Source: Roseiarcus sp963832305 (GTDB lineage: Bacteria > Pseudomonadota > Alphaproteobacteria > Rhizobiales > Beijerinckiaceae). From it: a stretch of DNA of 64,000 nt. Location: contig CAWHTU010000003.1 in assembly GCA_963832305.1 (NCBI GenBank), forward strand, positions 1 through 64,000, in the 5' to 3' direction. The notes under the pieces are model-generated. The model was not told the origin of the DNA, ran no database searches, and saw only the letters and a list, made by a program, of their open reading frames with translations. Below, piece after piece: positions 53,317-62,718 of the stretch (position 1 is its first letter; each line of letters starts with the position of its first letter). A program made the translations under genes and the position numbers.

Positions 53317-54315
53317 ATGAAACTTCTTGCCCCTCGCCTGGCGGTCGGTTTGTGCCTGCTCGCGTCGCCCGCGCTTGCCGCTGACAAAGTCTCGTTCGGG
53401 ACCAACTGGCTGGCCGAGGCGGAGCATGGCGGATATTACCAGGCGGTCGCCGACGGCACCTACGCCAAGTACGGCCTCGACGTCACGATCGTCCAGGGCG
53501 GCCCGCAGGCCAACAACGAGCTCCTGCTGGCGGCAGGCAGGCTCGACTTCTACATGGGCGGCAATCTCCTGCTCGCGTTCGACGCGGTCGCGCGCGGCGT
53601 CCCGATCGTCGTCGTCGCCGCCGATTTCCAGAAAGACCCACAGATCGTGATGTCGCATCCGGGCGTTGGCCTCGACAAGTGGGCGGACCTGCCGAACGCG
53701 ACGACGGCGTTCATCGGGAAGGAGGGGCTCGTCACCTTCTACCAGTGGATGAAGTCGGCCTATGGCTTCAAGGAGGAAGTGGTCAAGCCCTATACATTCA
53801 ATCCTGGGCCATTCATCGCCGACACGCATTCGATCCAGCAGGGCTATGTCACCTCGGAACCGTTCGCGGTCGAGCGCGAGGGCCATTTCAAGCCCAATAT
53901 CTTCCTGTTCGCCGACTACGGCTATGGCACCTATGCGACGACCATCGAGACCCGCGCCGACCTTGTCGCGAACAAGCCGGACGTCGTGCAGCGGTTTGTC
54001 GATGCGTCGGCGATCGGCTGGTACAACTATCTCTACGGCGACAATACGAAAGCCAATGCGCTGATCAAGAAGGACAATCCGGACATGACGGATGAGCAGA
54101 TCGCGTTCTCGATCGGCAAGATCAAGGAATATGGATTGGCCGATTCCGGGGACACGCTGAAGCTCGGCATCGGCGCCATGACCGACGAGCGGGTCAAGGG
54201 CTTCTTCGATTCGATGGTCAAGGCCGGCGTGGTCAAGCCGGATGTCGATTACAAGAAGGCCTATACGCTCCAGTTCGTCGACAAAGGCGTCGGCCTCGAC
54301 CTCAGGCCGAAGTGA
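53317..54315 (+). CDS. NMT1/ThiY-type ABC substrate-binding protein without linked permease
   Basis: The 332-residue protein has a signal peptide (LAVGLCLLASPALA) and the NMT1/THI5-like binding fold (VSFGTNWLAEAEHGGYYQAV, VTIVQGGPQANNELLLAAGR, GNLLLAFDAVARGVPIVVVA, QGYVTSEPFAVER). Known ligands of the family are pyrimidine precursors, riboflavin, taurine and aromatic or heterocyclic compounds. No cognate permease or ATPase gene is adjacent. The gene leads a plus-strand group with the deaminase, FAD oxidase and quinone reductase. Confidence 0.88.
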   Translation: MKLLAPRLAVGLCLLASPALAADKVSFGTNWLAEAEHGGYYQAVADGTYAKYGLDVTIVQGGPQANNELLLAAGRLDFYMGGNLLLAFDAVARGVPIVVVAADFQKDPQIVMSHPGVGLDKWADLPNATTAFIGKEGLVTFYQWMKSAYGFKEEVVKPYTFNPGPFIADTHSIQQGYVTSEPFAVEREGHFKPNIFLFADYGYGTYATTIETRADLVANKPDVVQRFVDASAIGWYNYLYGDNTKANALIKKDNPDMTDEQIAFSIGKIKEYGLADSGDTLKLGIGAMTDERVKGFFDSMVKAGVVKPDVDYKKAYTLQFVDKGVGLDLRPK

Positions 54316-54398
54316 GGGTAGGGAAAGCCCTTCTTATGAGCGCCGGCGTGAGTGGCTCGCCGGGGCCGTCCTGCGTCTGGCTGGAAACGCGATCGACC

Positions 54399-55721
54399 AT
54401 GACCGCCCCGTTCGCCGTCCCGAGCGCCAAACGCTACGTGCTGAGGCAGGCGCGCGTGCTCGGACGGTCGCTCCTGGAGCCCGAAGGGCCGCTCGACTTT
54501 GACGGCTTTGCGACGGTCGACATTCTCATCGACGACGGCGCGATCGCCGATATTGCGCCGGCTGGCGCGTCGGATTTCGGCAGCGCGCCTCAGCTCTCAT
54601 TGTCCGGACGCATCGTGCTGCCGCTATTCGTCGACGTTCACACCCATATCGACAAGGGTCACATCTGGCGGCGGAAGCGCAATCCTGTAGGGGATTTCCC
54701 AAGCGCGCTCGCCGCGGCAATCGAGGACCGTTCGGCGAACTGGACCGCCGCCGACGTCGCCGCCCGGATGGAGTTCAGCCTGCGCTCGGCCTATGCCTAT
54801 GGCACGACGGCGATCCGCACCCACATCGACAGCGTCGGCGCGCAGACGCGGATCAGCTGGCCGGTTTTCGCCGCGGTGCGCGAGCGCTGGCGGGACAGGA
54901 TCACGCTCCAGGCGGCGCCGATCTTCAGCGTGGATTTTGCCCGCGACCGCGCGCACATGGCCGACGTCGAGGCGATGCTCGACGCGCACGGAACCGGAAT
55001 CCTCGGCGCGGTGACCTATATGGTCCCCGGCCTGCGCGAGGGCCTCGTGACGCTGTTCGAGCTCGCCGAGCGCAAGGGCTGGGAGCTCGACTTCCATGTC
55101 GATGAAAGCGCCGATCCGGCGGCGCGCTCGCTCAAGATCGTGGCGGAAATGGCGATCGAGCGCCGCTTTGCTCGCCGCATCCTGGTCGGCCATTGCTGCT
55201 CGCTCGTGCTGCAGGAGGACGACGAACGGAAAAAGACGATCGACGCCGTCGCGCGCGCTGGGATCAGTGTCGTCTCCTTGCCGATGTGCAATCTCTTCCT
55301 CCAGGATCGCCATCCCGGCCGCACCCCGCGCTGGCGCGGCGTCACCGCGCTGCACGAGTTGAAGAGCGCCGGCGTCAACGTGATGATCGCCAGCGACAAC
55401 ACGCGCGACCCGTTCTACCCTTACGGCGATCTCGACATGATGGAGACTTGGCGTGAAGGCGTGCGGATCCTGCATCTCGACTATTCGTTCGCCGACTGGG
55501 CGCCGGCGGTCGCGGCCGCGCCGGCCCGGGCGATGGGGCTGGACCTCGGCGTTCTCCGCGCGGGCGGCCGCGCCGACATGATCCTGACGAGAGCGCGCGA
55601 CTTTCCCGAGCTTCTCGCCCGTCCGCAGTCGGATCGCATCGTGATCCGGAACGGCGAGCCCTCGACCGCGGAGGTTCCCGACTACGCCGAGCTCGATGGC
55701 CTCAAGGGCCTCGCGCCATGA
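54399..55721 (+). CDS. Cytosine deaminase-like amidohydrolase
   Basis: The 440-residue metal-dependent hydrolase has HxH at His81/His83 (LFVDVHTHIDKGHIW), IRTHIDSVG, His and Glu in DFHVDES, His in VGHCCSL, and the catalytic Asp in IASDNTRDPFYPYGDLDM, close to the CodA pattern. It would deaminate or hydrolyse a pyrimidine or similar ring. ATG 54399 is chosen because conserved sequence begins soon after; ATG 54336 is possible. Its stop overlaps the FAD-oxidase start (ATGA). Confidence 0.85.
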   Translation: MTAPFAVPSAKRYVLRQARVLGRSLLEPEGPLDFDGFATVDILIDDGAIADIAPAGASDFGSAPQLSLSGRIVLPLFVDVHTHIDKGHIWRRKRNPVGDFPSALAAAIEDRSANWTAADVAARMEFSLRSAYAYGTTAIRTHIDSVGAQTRISWPVFAAVRERWRDRITLQAAPIFSVDFARDRAHMADVEAMLDAHGTGILGAVTYMVPGLREGLVTLFELAERKGWELDFHVDESADPAARSLKIVAEMAIERRFARRILVGHCCSLVLQEDDERKKTIDAVARAGISVVSLPMCNLFLQDRHPGRTPRWRGVTALHELKSAGVNVMIASDNTRDPFYPYGDLDMMETWREGVRILHLDYSFADWAPAVAAAPARAMGLDLGVLRAGGRADMILTRARDFPELLARPQSDRIVIRNGEPSTAEVPDYAELDGLKGLAP

Positions 55722-57149
55722 ATTGCGCCTACGACATCGGCGCGTTTCGCGATCTCGTCGGTCCGATCAAGTGGGAGGACAATCCCGTTCTGGTCAGACA
55801 GAAGAGCCGCGACTTCTACTGGTATTCGCCGGTGCTGAAGCGGGAGCTCGAGGCGGTGACCGCCGACGTCGTCGTAACGCCTTCGAGCGAGGTGGAAGTG
55901 CGCGCCGTACTCGCGGCCGCCTACCGGCTCGAGATTCCGGTCACCCCCCGCGGCGCCGGCACCGGCAACTATGGCCAGGCGATGCCGCTGACCGGCGGAG
56001 TGCTCCTGAACCTGGCCGAGATGAACAAGGTGAAGTCGATCGAGCGCGGCCGCGTCGTCTGCGAGCCCGGTGCGATCCTCGTCGACATCGACAAGGTGAC
56101 CGAACCATCCGGGCAGGAACTGCGTATGTTTCCATCGACCCGCGGCACGGCCTCGATCGGAGGCTTCGTCGCCGGCGGCTCCGGCGGCGTCGGTTCGATC
56201 ACCTGGGGCGGATTGCGCGATTTCGGCAACGTTCTGAGGCTCAAGGTGCTCACGCTCGAATCCGAGCCGCGCGCGCTCGAGCTCACGGGCTCTGACCTGC
56301 ACAAGGCGGTGCACGCCTATGGCACGAACGGCGTCATCGTCGAGGTCGAGGCGCCGCTCGCCCCGCACTACGACTGGACCGACGTCATTGTCGGGTTCGA
56401 CAGTTTCGAGGCCGCAGCCGCTTATGCGCTGGCGCTCGGCGAGCAGGACGGGATCCTGAAGAAGCTCATCACCGTCGTCGCGGCGCCGGCGCCGCACGCC
56501 TATTTCCTGCGTCATCGCGCGTTCATTCCCGAAGGCGCGAGCGTCGTCATCCTGATGATCGCGCCCCACGCGCTCGACGCGTTCCGCGCCTTCACCCGGC
56601 CGTTCCGGGAGGCGCGGATTCTGCTCGAACTCGACCGAAGCCAAGCCCGAGACGCTCGCCGGCCTGCCCCCCAACTACGAATTGACCTGGAACCATACGA
56701 CGCTCCGCGCGCTGCGTGTCGATCCCAAAATCACCTATCTCCAGGCCCGCTACCCGACCGACGGCGGCCTCAAGGTCGTCAAGGCTATCCATGACCATTT
56801 CGGCGACGAGGTGATGGGCCATCTCGAGGTCATCCGCTTCAACGGCCGGGTTGCGTTCGCCGGGCTGCCGCTCGTCAGGTTCACCACCGAAATGCGACTT
56901 AACGAGATCATCGCCGAGCACGAAGCGATGGGCGCGATGATCTTCAATCCCCACCGCTACACCCTCGAGGAGGGCGGCATGAAGCAGACCGACGCGATCC
57001 AGCTCGCGTTCAAGCGCGAGACGGATCCCAAGGGGCTGCTCAATCCGGGCAAGATGATCGCCTGGGAGAACCCGGAGTTCGATTTCGCCGCGGGCAGGAA
57101 CTTCCTCTTTCCCGGCCTCGAGGCCCGGGCGCGCGCGGCGCAGGGCTGA
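55718..57149 (+). CDS. GlcD-type FAD-linked oxidase, one apparent frameshift
   Basis: This is an FAD_binding_4 family oxidoreductase. The first frame has the FAD-binding motif (VTPRGAGTGNYGQAMPLTGG) and RGTASIGGFVAGGSGGVGSI. It breaks near 56636 within EARILLELD; the next frame continues EAKPETLAGLPPNYELTWNH, TTLRALRVDP and ends with DPKGLLNPGKMIAWENPEFD. Removing one C restores ~476 residues. Relatives oxidise 2-hydroxy acids or alcohol groups; here a hydroxylated ring-cleavage product is possible. It is coupled to the upstream deaminase by ATGA. Confidence 0.85.
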
Positions 57150-57155
57150 CCGGCC

Positions 57156-57740
57156 TTGCGTATTCTGGTGCTGTTCGCCCACCCGGTCGAAACGAGCTTC
57201 GGCGCTGCGGCCCACGCGAAGCTGGTCGAGGTCCTGCGCGCCAAGGGGCACAAGGTCGACGATTGCGATCTCAACGCCGAGGGCTTCGACCCGGTGATGT
57301 CGCGTCAGGACCGGATCGATTATCACAATGTCGCGGTCAATCGGCGCCGCGTCGCCCCCTACGTCGACCGCCTGCTCGCCGCCGAGGCGATGGTGTTCTC
57401 ATTCCCAGTCTGGAACATGGGCTTTCCCGCGATCCTCAAGGGATTCGTCGACAAGGTCTTCCTGCCTGGGGTCAGCTTCACCCTCGGCGAGGACGGCTCC
57501 TACAATCCCTGCCTTCACAACATCAAGCGCCTCGGGGTCGTGTGCACCTACGGGGGCTCGCGGCTGCTGACCTTCTTCATGGGCGATCCGCCGCGGCGCT
57601 TCATGACCCGTTCGATGCGCCGCAACTGCGCGCCCGGCGCGCGGTGCGACTATGTCGCCCATTACGACATGGATCACACCTCGCCGGAGCGGCGCGCCGC
57701 GTTTCTCAAGAAGGTCGAGGCGAAGTTCTCGGCCTGGTGA
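57156..57740 (+). CDS. NAD(P)H:quinone oxidoreductase (flavodoxin-like fold)
   Basis: The 194-residue flavoprotein of the NQO1/KefF family has the FMN/FAD motif RILVLFAHPVETSFGAA, FSFPVWNMGFPAILKGFVDK and GVVCTYGGSRLL. It starts at TTG 57156, 6 bp after the FAD-oxidase stop, so it is probably part of that operon and might recycle electrons from the flavin oxidase to the quinone pool or reduce a quinoid intermediate. This link is inference. Confidence 0.85.
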   Translation: MRILVLFAHPVETSFGAAAHAKLVEVLRAKGHKVDDCDLNAEGFDPVMSRQDRIDYHNVAVNRRRVAPYVDRLLAAEAMVFSFPVWNMGFPAILKGFVDKVFLPGVSFTLGEDGSYNPCLHNIKRLGVVCTYGGSRLLTFFMGDPPRRFMTRSMRRNCAPGARCDYVAHYDMDHTSPERRAAFLKKVEAKFSAW

Positions 57741-57780
57741 AACAGGGCCGCGCGGCTGTAGGCGGCCCGCCGACCCAGCC

Positions 57781-58674
57781 CTACGTTTCTTCGCCCTCAA
57801 ATGCGCGGCGATGTTTTGTGAGCTCGGCCGCGGTGAAATCCATGAACGCCCGCACCCGCGCCGCCCGGCGAAGATCGGCGTGGGTCAGCGTCCAAAGTCC
57901 AGCGTCGAGTTCCGGCACCAGATAACCGACCCGGACCAGGTCCGGGCTTGGATCGCCAAGGAAACACGGCAGCAACGCCGCGCCGACCCCCTGACGGGCC
58001 AGCTCAAGCATGCAGTGGGCCGAGTTCGCCCTGGCGGCGATTCGTCGCGGATCGACATTGGCCTCGATCCACCGCCGGCCAGACGCGGGCCCGAGCGCGT
58101 CTCCATACCCGATGAATGCGACCGGTTCGGTCGTCTCGGCCTTGGCATTCGCCATGTCGCGCCGGCAGTAGACGGACCATCGGGCGGTGCAGATTCTCCT
58201 GCCGACCAAGGTTTCCGGCGGATCATTGGTCAGCCGGACGGCGACGTCGGCGCCGCGCCGGGAGAGGTCGAGCACGTCGTTGGAGAGGATCAATTCGACG
58301 ATCACGCCCGGATTTGAAGCCTGAAACCCGGCGACGATCGCCGGCATGAAATGTAGGCCGATGCCGATGGGAACGGTGACTGAAAGCTCACCCGTCAGCT
58401 TGACGTCGCGCCCCGCGACGCGACGCTCGAACTCGACGATCGATGCGGCCATCGTCGCCGCCAGCGCGATCATGTCCTCGCCGGCGGGAGTCGGCTCGTA
58501 TCCGGCGCGGGACCGGTCGAAGAGGCGCGCGCCGACCGCGGCCTCGACCGCCGCCAGCCGCCGGTAGACCGTCGACTGATTGACGCCCAGGCGTTCGGCC
58601 GCCCCAATCAGCGACCGCGCGTCCGCGATCGACTTGACGAGGCGAAACTCGTCCCAACTCAAATCGGGGTTCAT
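57781..58674 (-). CDS. LysR family transcriptional regulator
   Basis: The 297-residue regulator has the N-terminal winged HTH (LIGAAERLGVNQSTVYRRLA, AVEAAVGARLFDRSRAGYEP) and the LysR substrate-binding domain (LSVTVPIGIGLHFMPAIVAG, CMLELARQGVGAALLPCFLG). It is convergent with the quinone reductase and not divergent from any target gene, so its regulon is unclear; the adjacent catabolic operon is a candidate. Confidence 0.9.
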   Translation of the reverse strand: MNPDLSWDEFRLVKSIADARSLIGAAERLGVNQSTVYRRLAAVEAAVGARLFDRSRAGYEPTPAGEDMIALAATMAASIVEFERRVAGRDVKLTGELSVTVPIGIGLHFMPAIVAGFQASNPGVIVELILSNDVLDLSRRGADVAVRLTNDPPETLVGRRICTARWSVYCRRDMANAKAETTEPVAFIGYGDALGPASGRRWIEANVDPRRIAARANSAHCMLELARQGVGAALLPCFLGDPSPDLVRVGYLVPELDAGLWTLTHADLRRAARVRAFMDFTAAELTKHRRAFEGEET

Positions 58675-58767
58675 CCAGCCCGCCGCTCATTCCCCGCAAG
58701 CGCCATCCGGCGCAAAACTCAACCGCCTGCGTGTGTTCTACCACTCCACGTCGGGGAAGAACAATGT

Positions 58768-59778
58768 TCACATTCGCTCCGGCCGCCCGCCGGGTCGTCC
58801 TGTCCGCGGCACGGCCGCCCGTCGGAGCCGGTCGTTGATCGCAGCCCCGAGCCCATGGTCCGGGATCGGCGCGACCGCGATGCGCGCCGCGCCGGCCTCA
58901 TCGAGGGTCCGCAAATAGGAGAACAGATGCGATGCGGCCTCGTTAAGGTCTCCGGCCGGCGAGAGATCAAGCCGCGCGCCCGCCGCGCTGCCGGCGAGCA
59001 AGCCGCCGAAATCGAGCGCGGCCTCATCGACGCGCGCCTCGGCGGCGTCGAGCCGAAGAACGGCGTTCGGCGCATAATGAGACGCCAATTGACCGGGCGC
59101 GGTGGGCGCCGTCGGCGACCCGCCGGACCACTCGATCGGCGAGCCGAGCGCGGATTCGAGCGCCTCGCGCGCAATCGCTCCCGGCCGCAGCAATCGAGGG
59201 CCGCCGGCGACAACCTCGACGATGGTCGATTCGAGGCCATGGCGGCACGGGCCGCCGTCAAGGATCCAGTCGACCCTGCCGTCGAGTTCGACGACGACGT
59301 GGGCGGCGGTGGTCGGGCTCACTCGGCCCGACCGGTTGGCGGAAGGGGCCGCAAGCGGGACGCCGGCCGCTTCGATCAGCGCGCGCGCCGTTTCATGCGA
59401 CGGCGAGCGCAGAGCGACGGTTTCGAGGCCGGCGCGCGCAAGGAGACTCACTCGACAGGCCGGCGCGACCGGCAGGACCAGAGTGAGCGGCCCCGGCCAG
59501 AAGGCGCGGGCGAGCCTTTCGGCGTCGGAGCCGAAGACGGCGTGCTGGCGCGCGTCCTCAAAGTCGAGGACATGGGCGATGAGCGGGTTGATCGCCGGCC
59601 GCTCCTTGGCCGCATAGATCGCCGCGACGGCGGCATCCGAGGTCGCGTCGGCGGCCAGGCCGTAAACCGTCTCGGTCGGCATGGCGACGAGCCCGCCGGC
59701 GCGCAACGCCGCCGCCGCGTCGGCGATCGAGCCGGGGCTGGCGGCCGCGATGCGGGTCAATCTGGGCTTCAGTTTCAT
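58768..59778 (-). CDS. L-threonylcarbamoyladenylate synthase (Sua5-type)
   Basis: It makes threonylcarbamoyl-AMP from threonine, bicarbonate and ATP, for t6A37 of ANN-decoding tRNAs. The 336-residue protein has the YrdC domain (~10-200: GGLVAMPTETVYGLAADATS, ERPAINPLIAHV, AFWPGPLTLVLP, VPLAAPSANRSGRVSPTTAA) and a C-terminal Sua5 domain beginning at the linker APGQLASHYAPNAVLRL. The two-domain form is Sua5 rather than TsaC. ATG 59778 is preferred; ATG 59814 is possible. Confidence 0.93.
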   Translation of the reverse strand: MKLKPRLTRIAAASPGSIADAAAALRAGGLVAMPTETVYGLAADATSDAAVAAIYAAKERPAINPLIAHVLDFEDARQHAVFGSDAERLARAFWPGPLTLVLPVAPACRVSLLARAGLETVALRSPSHETARALIEAAGVPLAAPSANRSGRVSPTTAAHVVVELDGRVDWILDGGPCRHGLESTIVEVVAGGPRLLRPGAIAREALESALGSPIEWSGGSPTAPTAPGQLASHYAPNAVLRLDAAEARVDEAALDFGGLLAGSAAGARLDLSPAGDLNEAASHLFSYLRTLDEAGAARIAVAPIPDHGLGAAINDRLRRAAVPRTGRPGGRPERM

Positions 59779-59836
59779 CCGCACCCATTGCTCGCGGGCT
59801 CCCGCCGCACTCATCCGGAGGAGCGCGGCGAAAACT

Positions 59837-59885
59837 CGCGTCTCGAAGGATGGTCCAGAGGGCTCCGACCGTCCTTCGAGACGCG
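59837..59885. repeat. Intergenic inverted repeat (CGCGTCTCGAAGGA family)
   Basis: CGCGTCTCGAAGGA and TCCTTCGAGACGCG form a perfect 14-bp stem around a 21-nt loop in the divergent region between the Sua5 gene and the acyl-CoA dehydrogenase. I recall this palindrome as a dispersed repeat of Bradyrhizobium-like genomes. Confidence 0.8.
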
Positions 59886-60036
59886 CCGGCTCTCCTCAGG
59901 ACGAGGCAGCCGGCTACGACCGGCCTCATCTCGCGCGTTGCGCGCCAACCTGACTGTACATAAGCTGATTTTCGCCCGCCGCAGCAAACCGCAGCGGCCG
60001 ATCGCCGCGCAATCCGGCGACGAGGAGGAGCGAGAG

Positions 60037-61827
60037 ATGTCCTATCGTTCGCCGGTCGGCGATATCCTTTTTTCGCTCAAGGCCGTAGCCGACGTGCCGG
60101 GCATGATCCGCCGCGGGCTCGCGGGCGAACTCGATTGGGATGCGGTGTCGTCAATTGTCGCCGAGGCCGGACGCTTCGCCACCGAGGAGATCGCGCCGCT
60201 GAACCGCCCCGGCGATCTCGTCGGGGCGCGTTACGAGAACGGCGTTGTGACCACGCCGCCGGGCTTCGCCGAAGTCTATCGACGGTGGGCTGCGGCGGGT
60301 TGGAACGGCGTTTCCGCGCCGGTCGAATTCGGCGGCATGGGCCTGCCTCATGTCGTCAACGCCGCCTGCACCGAAATCTGGAACGGCGCATCGATGGCTT
60401 TCGCCCTTTGCCCGCTCCTCACCGAGGGGGCCATAGGCGCGCTCAAGAGCTTCGGGTCGCGCGAGCTGCTCGACCGCTATCTCGCCCCGATGATCGCCGG
60501 CCGGTGGACCGGGACGATGAACCTCACCGAGCCGCAGGCGGGCTCGGACCTCAACGCGGTCAGGTCCCGGGCGGAACGAGCCGAGGATGGTAGTTATCGC
60601 CTGTTCGGCCAGAAGATATTCATCACCTACGGCGAGCACGACATGGCCGAGAATATCGTCCATCTCGTCCTCGCCCGATTGCCAGGCGCGCCTCCCGGAA
60701 CGCGCGGCCTGACTCTGTTCCTGGCGCCGAAATTCCTTCTCAACGCCGATGGCTCGCTCGGCGAGCGCAACGACCTGCGCTGCGCCGGGATCGAGCACAA
60801 GCTCGGCATCCATGGCTCGCCGACCTGCGTCATGGCCTATGGCGACAATGAGGGCGCGAAGGCGTGGCGGGTCGGCGAGGAAAATCGCGGCCTCGCCGCC
60901 ATGTTCGTGATGATGAACGCCGCGCGCCTCGCGGTCGGGACGCAGGGGGTGGCGATCGGTGAGCGCGCCTATCAGCAGGCGCTGGCTTACGCCCGGGAGC
61001 GCCGCCAGGGCCGGGGCATGAATGGCGGCGACGGCATGCGCCCGATCATCGAGCACGCCGACGTCCAGCGAATGCTGCTGACGATGAAGGCCAACGTCCA
61101 GGCCGCGCGCGGCGTCTGCTGCCTGACCGGCGTCTCCCTCGATCTCGCAAGCCACGGCGAGACCGCCGCCGAACGTACGGCCGCCGCCAATCGCGCCGCG
61201 CTGCTTACGCCTGTCGCCAAAGCGTTCTCGACCGACATCGGCGACGAGGCGGCCTCGATCGGCGTTCAGGTCCATGGCGGCATGGGATATATCGAGGAGA
61301 CCGGAGCCGCCCAGCACATGCGCGATTCGCGCATCGCGGCGATCTACGAGGGTGCGAACGGCATCCATGGGATCGACCTTGTGCAGCGCAAGCTGCCGCT
61401 GGCCGGCGGCGACGCCGTCCGGCAGGAGATCGAAGGCGTCCGCCGGGTCGCGAGCGACGTCGCCGGGCGCGGGGGCCCAAGCTTTGGCGCGACGGCCGAG
61501 CGGCTCGCCGAGGCGTCCGACGCGCTCGAAGAATCGACGCGCCTGATGCTGGATTGGATCGTCGCCGATCAGTATGCCGCCCTTGCGGGCGCCTCTCCCT
61601 ATCTTCGCCTGTTCGGGCTCACGCTCGGCGGCGCGTGCCTCGCGAAAGCGGGTCTCGCGGCTGAGGCGCTGGCCGAAGGCGGCGATGAGAGCGAACTCGG
61701 CCGCGTCGGCCTCGCCCGCTTCTTCGCCGAGAATATTGCAGTCGCCGCGCCGGGGCTGTCGCGCGCGATCGCCGCGGGCTGCGCGCCGCTTAAACCTTAT
61801 GAGACAATCCTGGCGGACAGCGCATGA
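60037..61827 (+). CDS. Acyl-CoA dehydrogenase
   Basis: The 596-residue FAD enzyme introduces the alpha-beta double bond in acyl-CoA. It has APVEFGGMGLPHVV, MNLTEPQAGSDLNAVRSRAE, QKIFITYGEHD, the signature QVHGGMGYIEETGAAQHMRD and the catalytic-base region (RIAAIYEGANGIHGIDLVQR), with the extra C-terminal domain of the AidB/FadE12-like long form (DUF5974-type end). GAGGAGGAG lies upstream of ATG 60037; the frame is open 394 codons further upstream but that part is antisense to the Sua5 gene. It overlaps the hydratase gene by 4 bp. Confidence 0.93.
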   Translation: MSYRSPVGDILFSLKAVADVPGMIRRGLAGELDWDAVSSIVAEAGRFATEEIAPLNRPGDLVGARYENGVVTTPPGFAEVYRRWAAAGWNGVSAPVEFGGMGLPHVVNAACTEIWNGASMAFALCPLLTEGAIGALKSFGSRELLDRYLAPMIAGRWTGTMNLTEPQAGSDLNAVRSRAERAEDGSYRLFGQKIFITYGEHDMAENIVHLVLARLPGAPPGTRGLTLFLAPKFLLNADGSLGERNDLRCAGIEHKLGIHGSPTCVMAYGDNEGAKAWRVGEENRGLAAMFVMMNAARLAVGTQGVAIGERAYQQALAYARERRQGRGMNGGDGMRPIIEHADVQRMLLTMKANVQAARGVCCLTGVSLDLASHGETAAERTAAANRAALLTPVAKAFSTDIGDEAASIGVQVHGGMGYIEETGAAQHMRDSRIAAIYEGANGIHGIDLVQRKLPLAGGDAVRQEIEGVRRVASDVAGRGGPSFGATAERLAEASDALEESTRLMLDWIVADQYAALAGASPYLRLFGLTLGGACLAKAGLAAEALAEGGDESELGRVGLARFFAENIAVAAPGLSRAIAAGCAPLKPYETILADSA

Positions 61828-62576
61828 TTCAGGACATCGAGGTCTCGCGCGACGGCGCGGTAATGTCGGCCGCCTTCGCCCGGCCACAGAAGAAGAACGC
61901 GATTACCGGGGCGATGTACGAAGCGCTGATCGAGGCCTTCGAGGCGGCCGAGCGCGACGAGAGCGTCGGCGCGTTCATGCTGAGCGGTCAGGGCGGCGTG
62001 TTCACCGCCGGAAACGACCTCGGCGATTTTGTCGCCGCCGCGTCGCGCGAGGGTGGCGACTTTCCGGCGTGGCGGTTCACCACTCGGCTCGCCGAATTCG
62101 GCAAGCCGCTGGTCGCCGCGGTCGACGGGCTCGCAGTCGGCATCGGAACGACGCTTCTCTTTCACTGCGATCTCGTCTATGCGACGCCCGAGTCGCGCTT
62201 CCAGGCGCCGTTCGTCAACCTGGGCCTGGTGCCCGAGGCCGGGTCGTCGCTGCTCGCGCCGCAACGCTTCGGCCGCGCGAAAGCGGCCGAATTCCTCCTG
62301 CTCGGCGAGCCGTTCGGCGCCGAGGAGGCGCGTGCGCTGGGCCTCGTCAACGCGCTCGTGCCTCAGCCCAAGCTCGTCGCCCACGCCATGAGCAAGGCGG
62401 CGGCGCTAGCAGCCAAGCCTCGCGCGGCGCTCCTCGCTACGCGGCGCCTTCTGCGCGGCGATGGCGAGGCGTTGAAAACGCGCATGGCCGAGGAGATGCA
62501 CGCGTTCGCCGAGGCCCTCAAGTCCGACGAGGCGCGCAAGGCTTTCCAGGCCTTCCTCTCCGGCGGGCGGAGGTAG
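61824..62576 (+). CDS. Enoyl-CoA hydratase/isomerase family protein
   Basis: The 250-residue crotonase-fold enzyme would hydrate or isomerise enoyl-CoA. It shows ARPQKKNAITGAMYEALIEA, the oxyanion-hole segments GGVFTAGNDLGDF and AAVDGLAVGIGTTLLFHCDL, and APFVNLGLVPEAGSSLLAPQ with the usual Glu. The ATGA overlap with the acyl-CoA dehydrogenase indicates co-translation of two successive beta-oxidation steps. Confidence 0.92.
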   Translation: MIQDIEVSRDGAVMSAAFARPQKKNAITGAMYEALIEAFEAAERDESVGAFMLSGQGGVFTAGNDLGDFVAAASREGGDFPAWRFTTRLAEFGKPLVAAVDGLAVGIGTTLLFHCDLVYATPESRFQAPFVNLGLVPEAGSSLLAPQRFGRAKAAEFLLLGEPFGAEEARALGLVNALVPQPKLVAHAMSKAAALAAKPRAALLATRRLLRGDGEALKTRMAEEMHAFAEALKSDEARKAFQAFLSGGRR

Positions 62577-62718
62577 CCGGACTCGAACATCCTGCGCGTC
62601 GGGGACGTTGGGCGATCAAACTGCGCAGCGCCCTTGCCTCTTCCGTTGGGGTGCGACTCGCAGGTTGCATGGCCGGCGTGCTATAAAGCCCCCAAGACCG
62701 CGTTGAGTAGGAGTTCCC

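Noticed and set aside
58855..60036. N-terminal extension of the acyl-CoA dehydrogenase frame
   Set aside because: The 394 extra codons are antisense to the Sua5 gene; a strong ribosome binding site and conserved sequence place the start at 60037.
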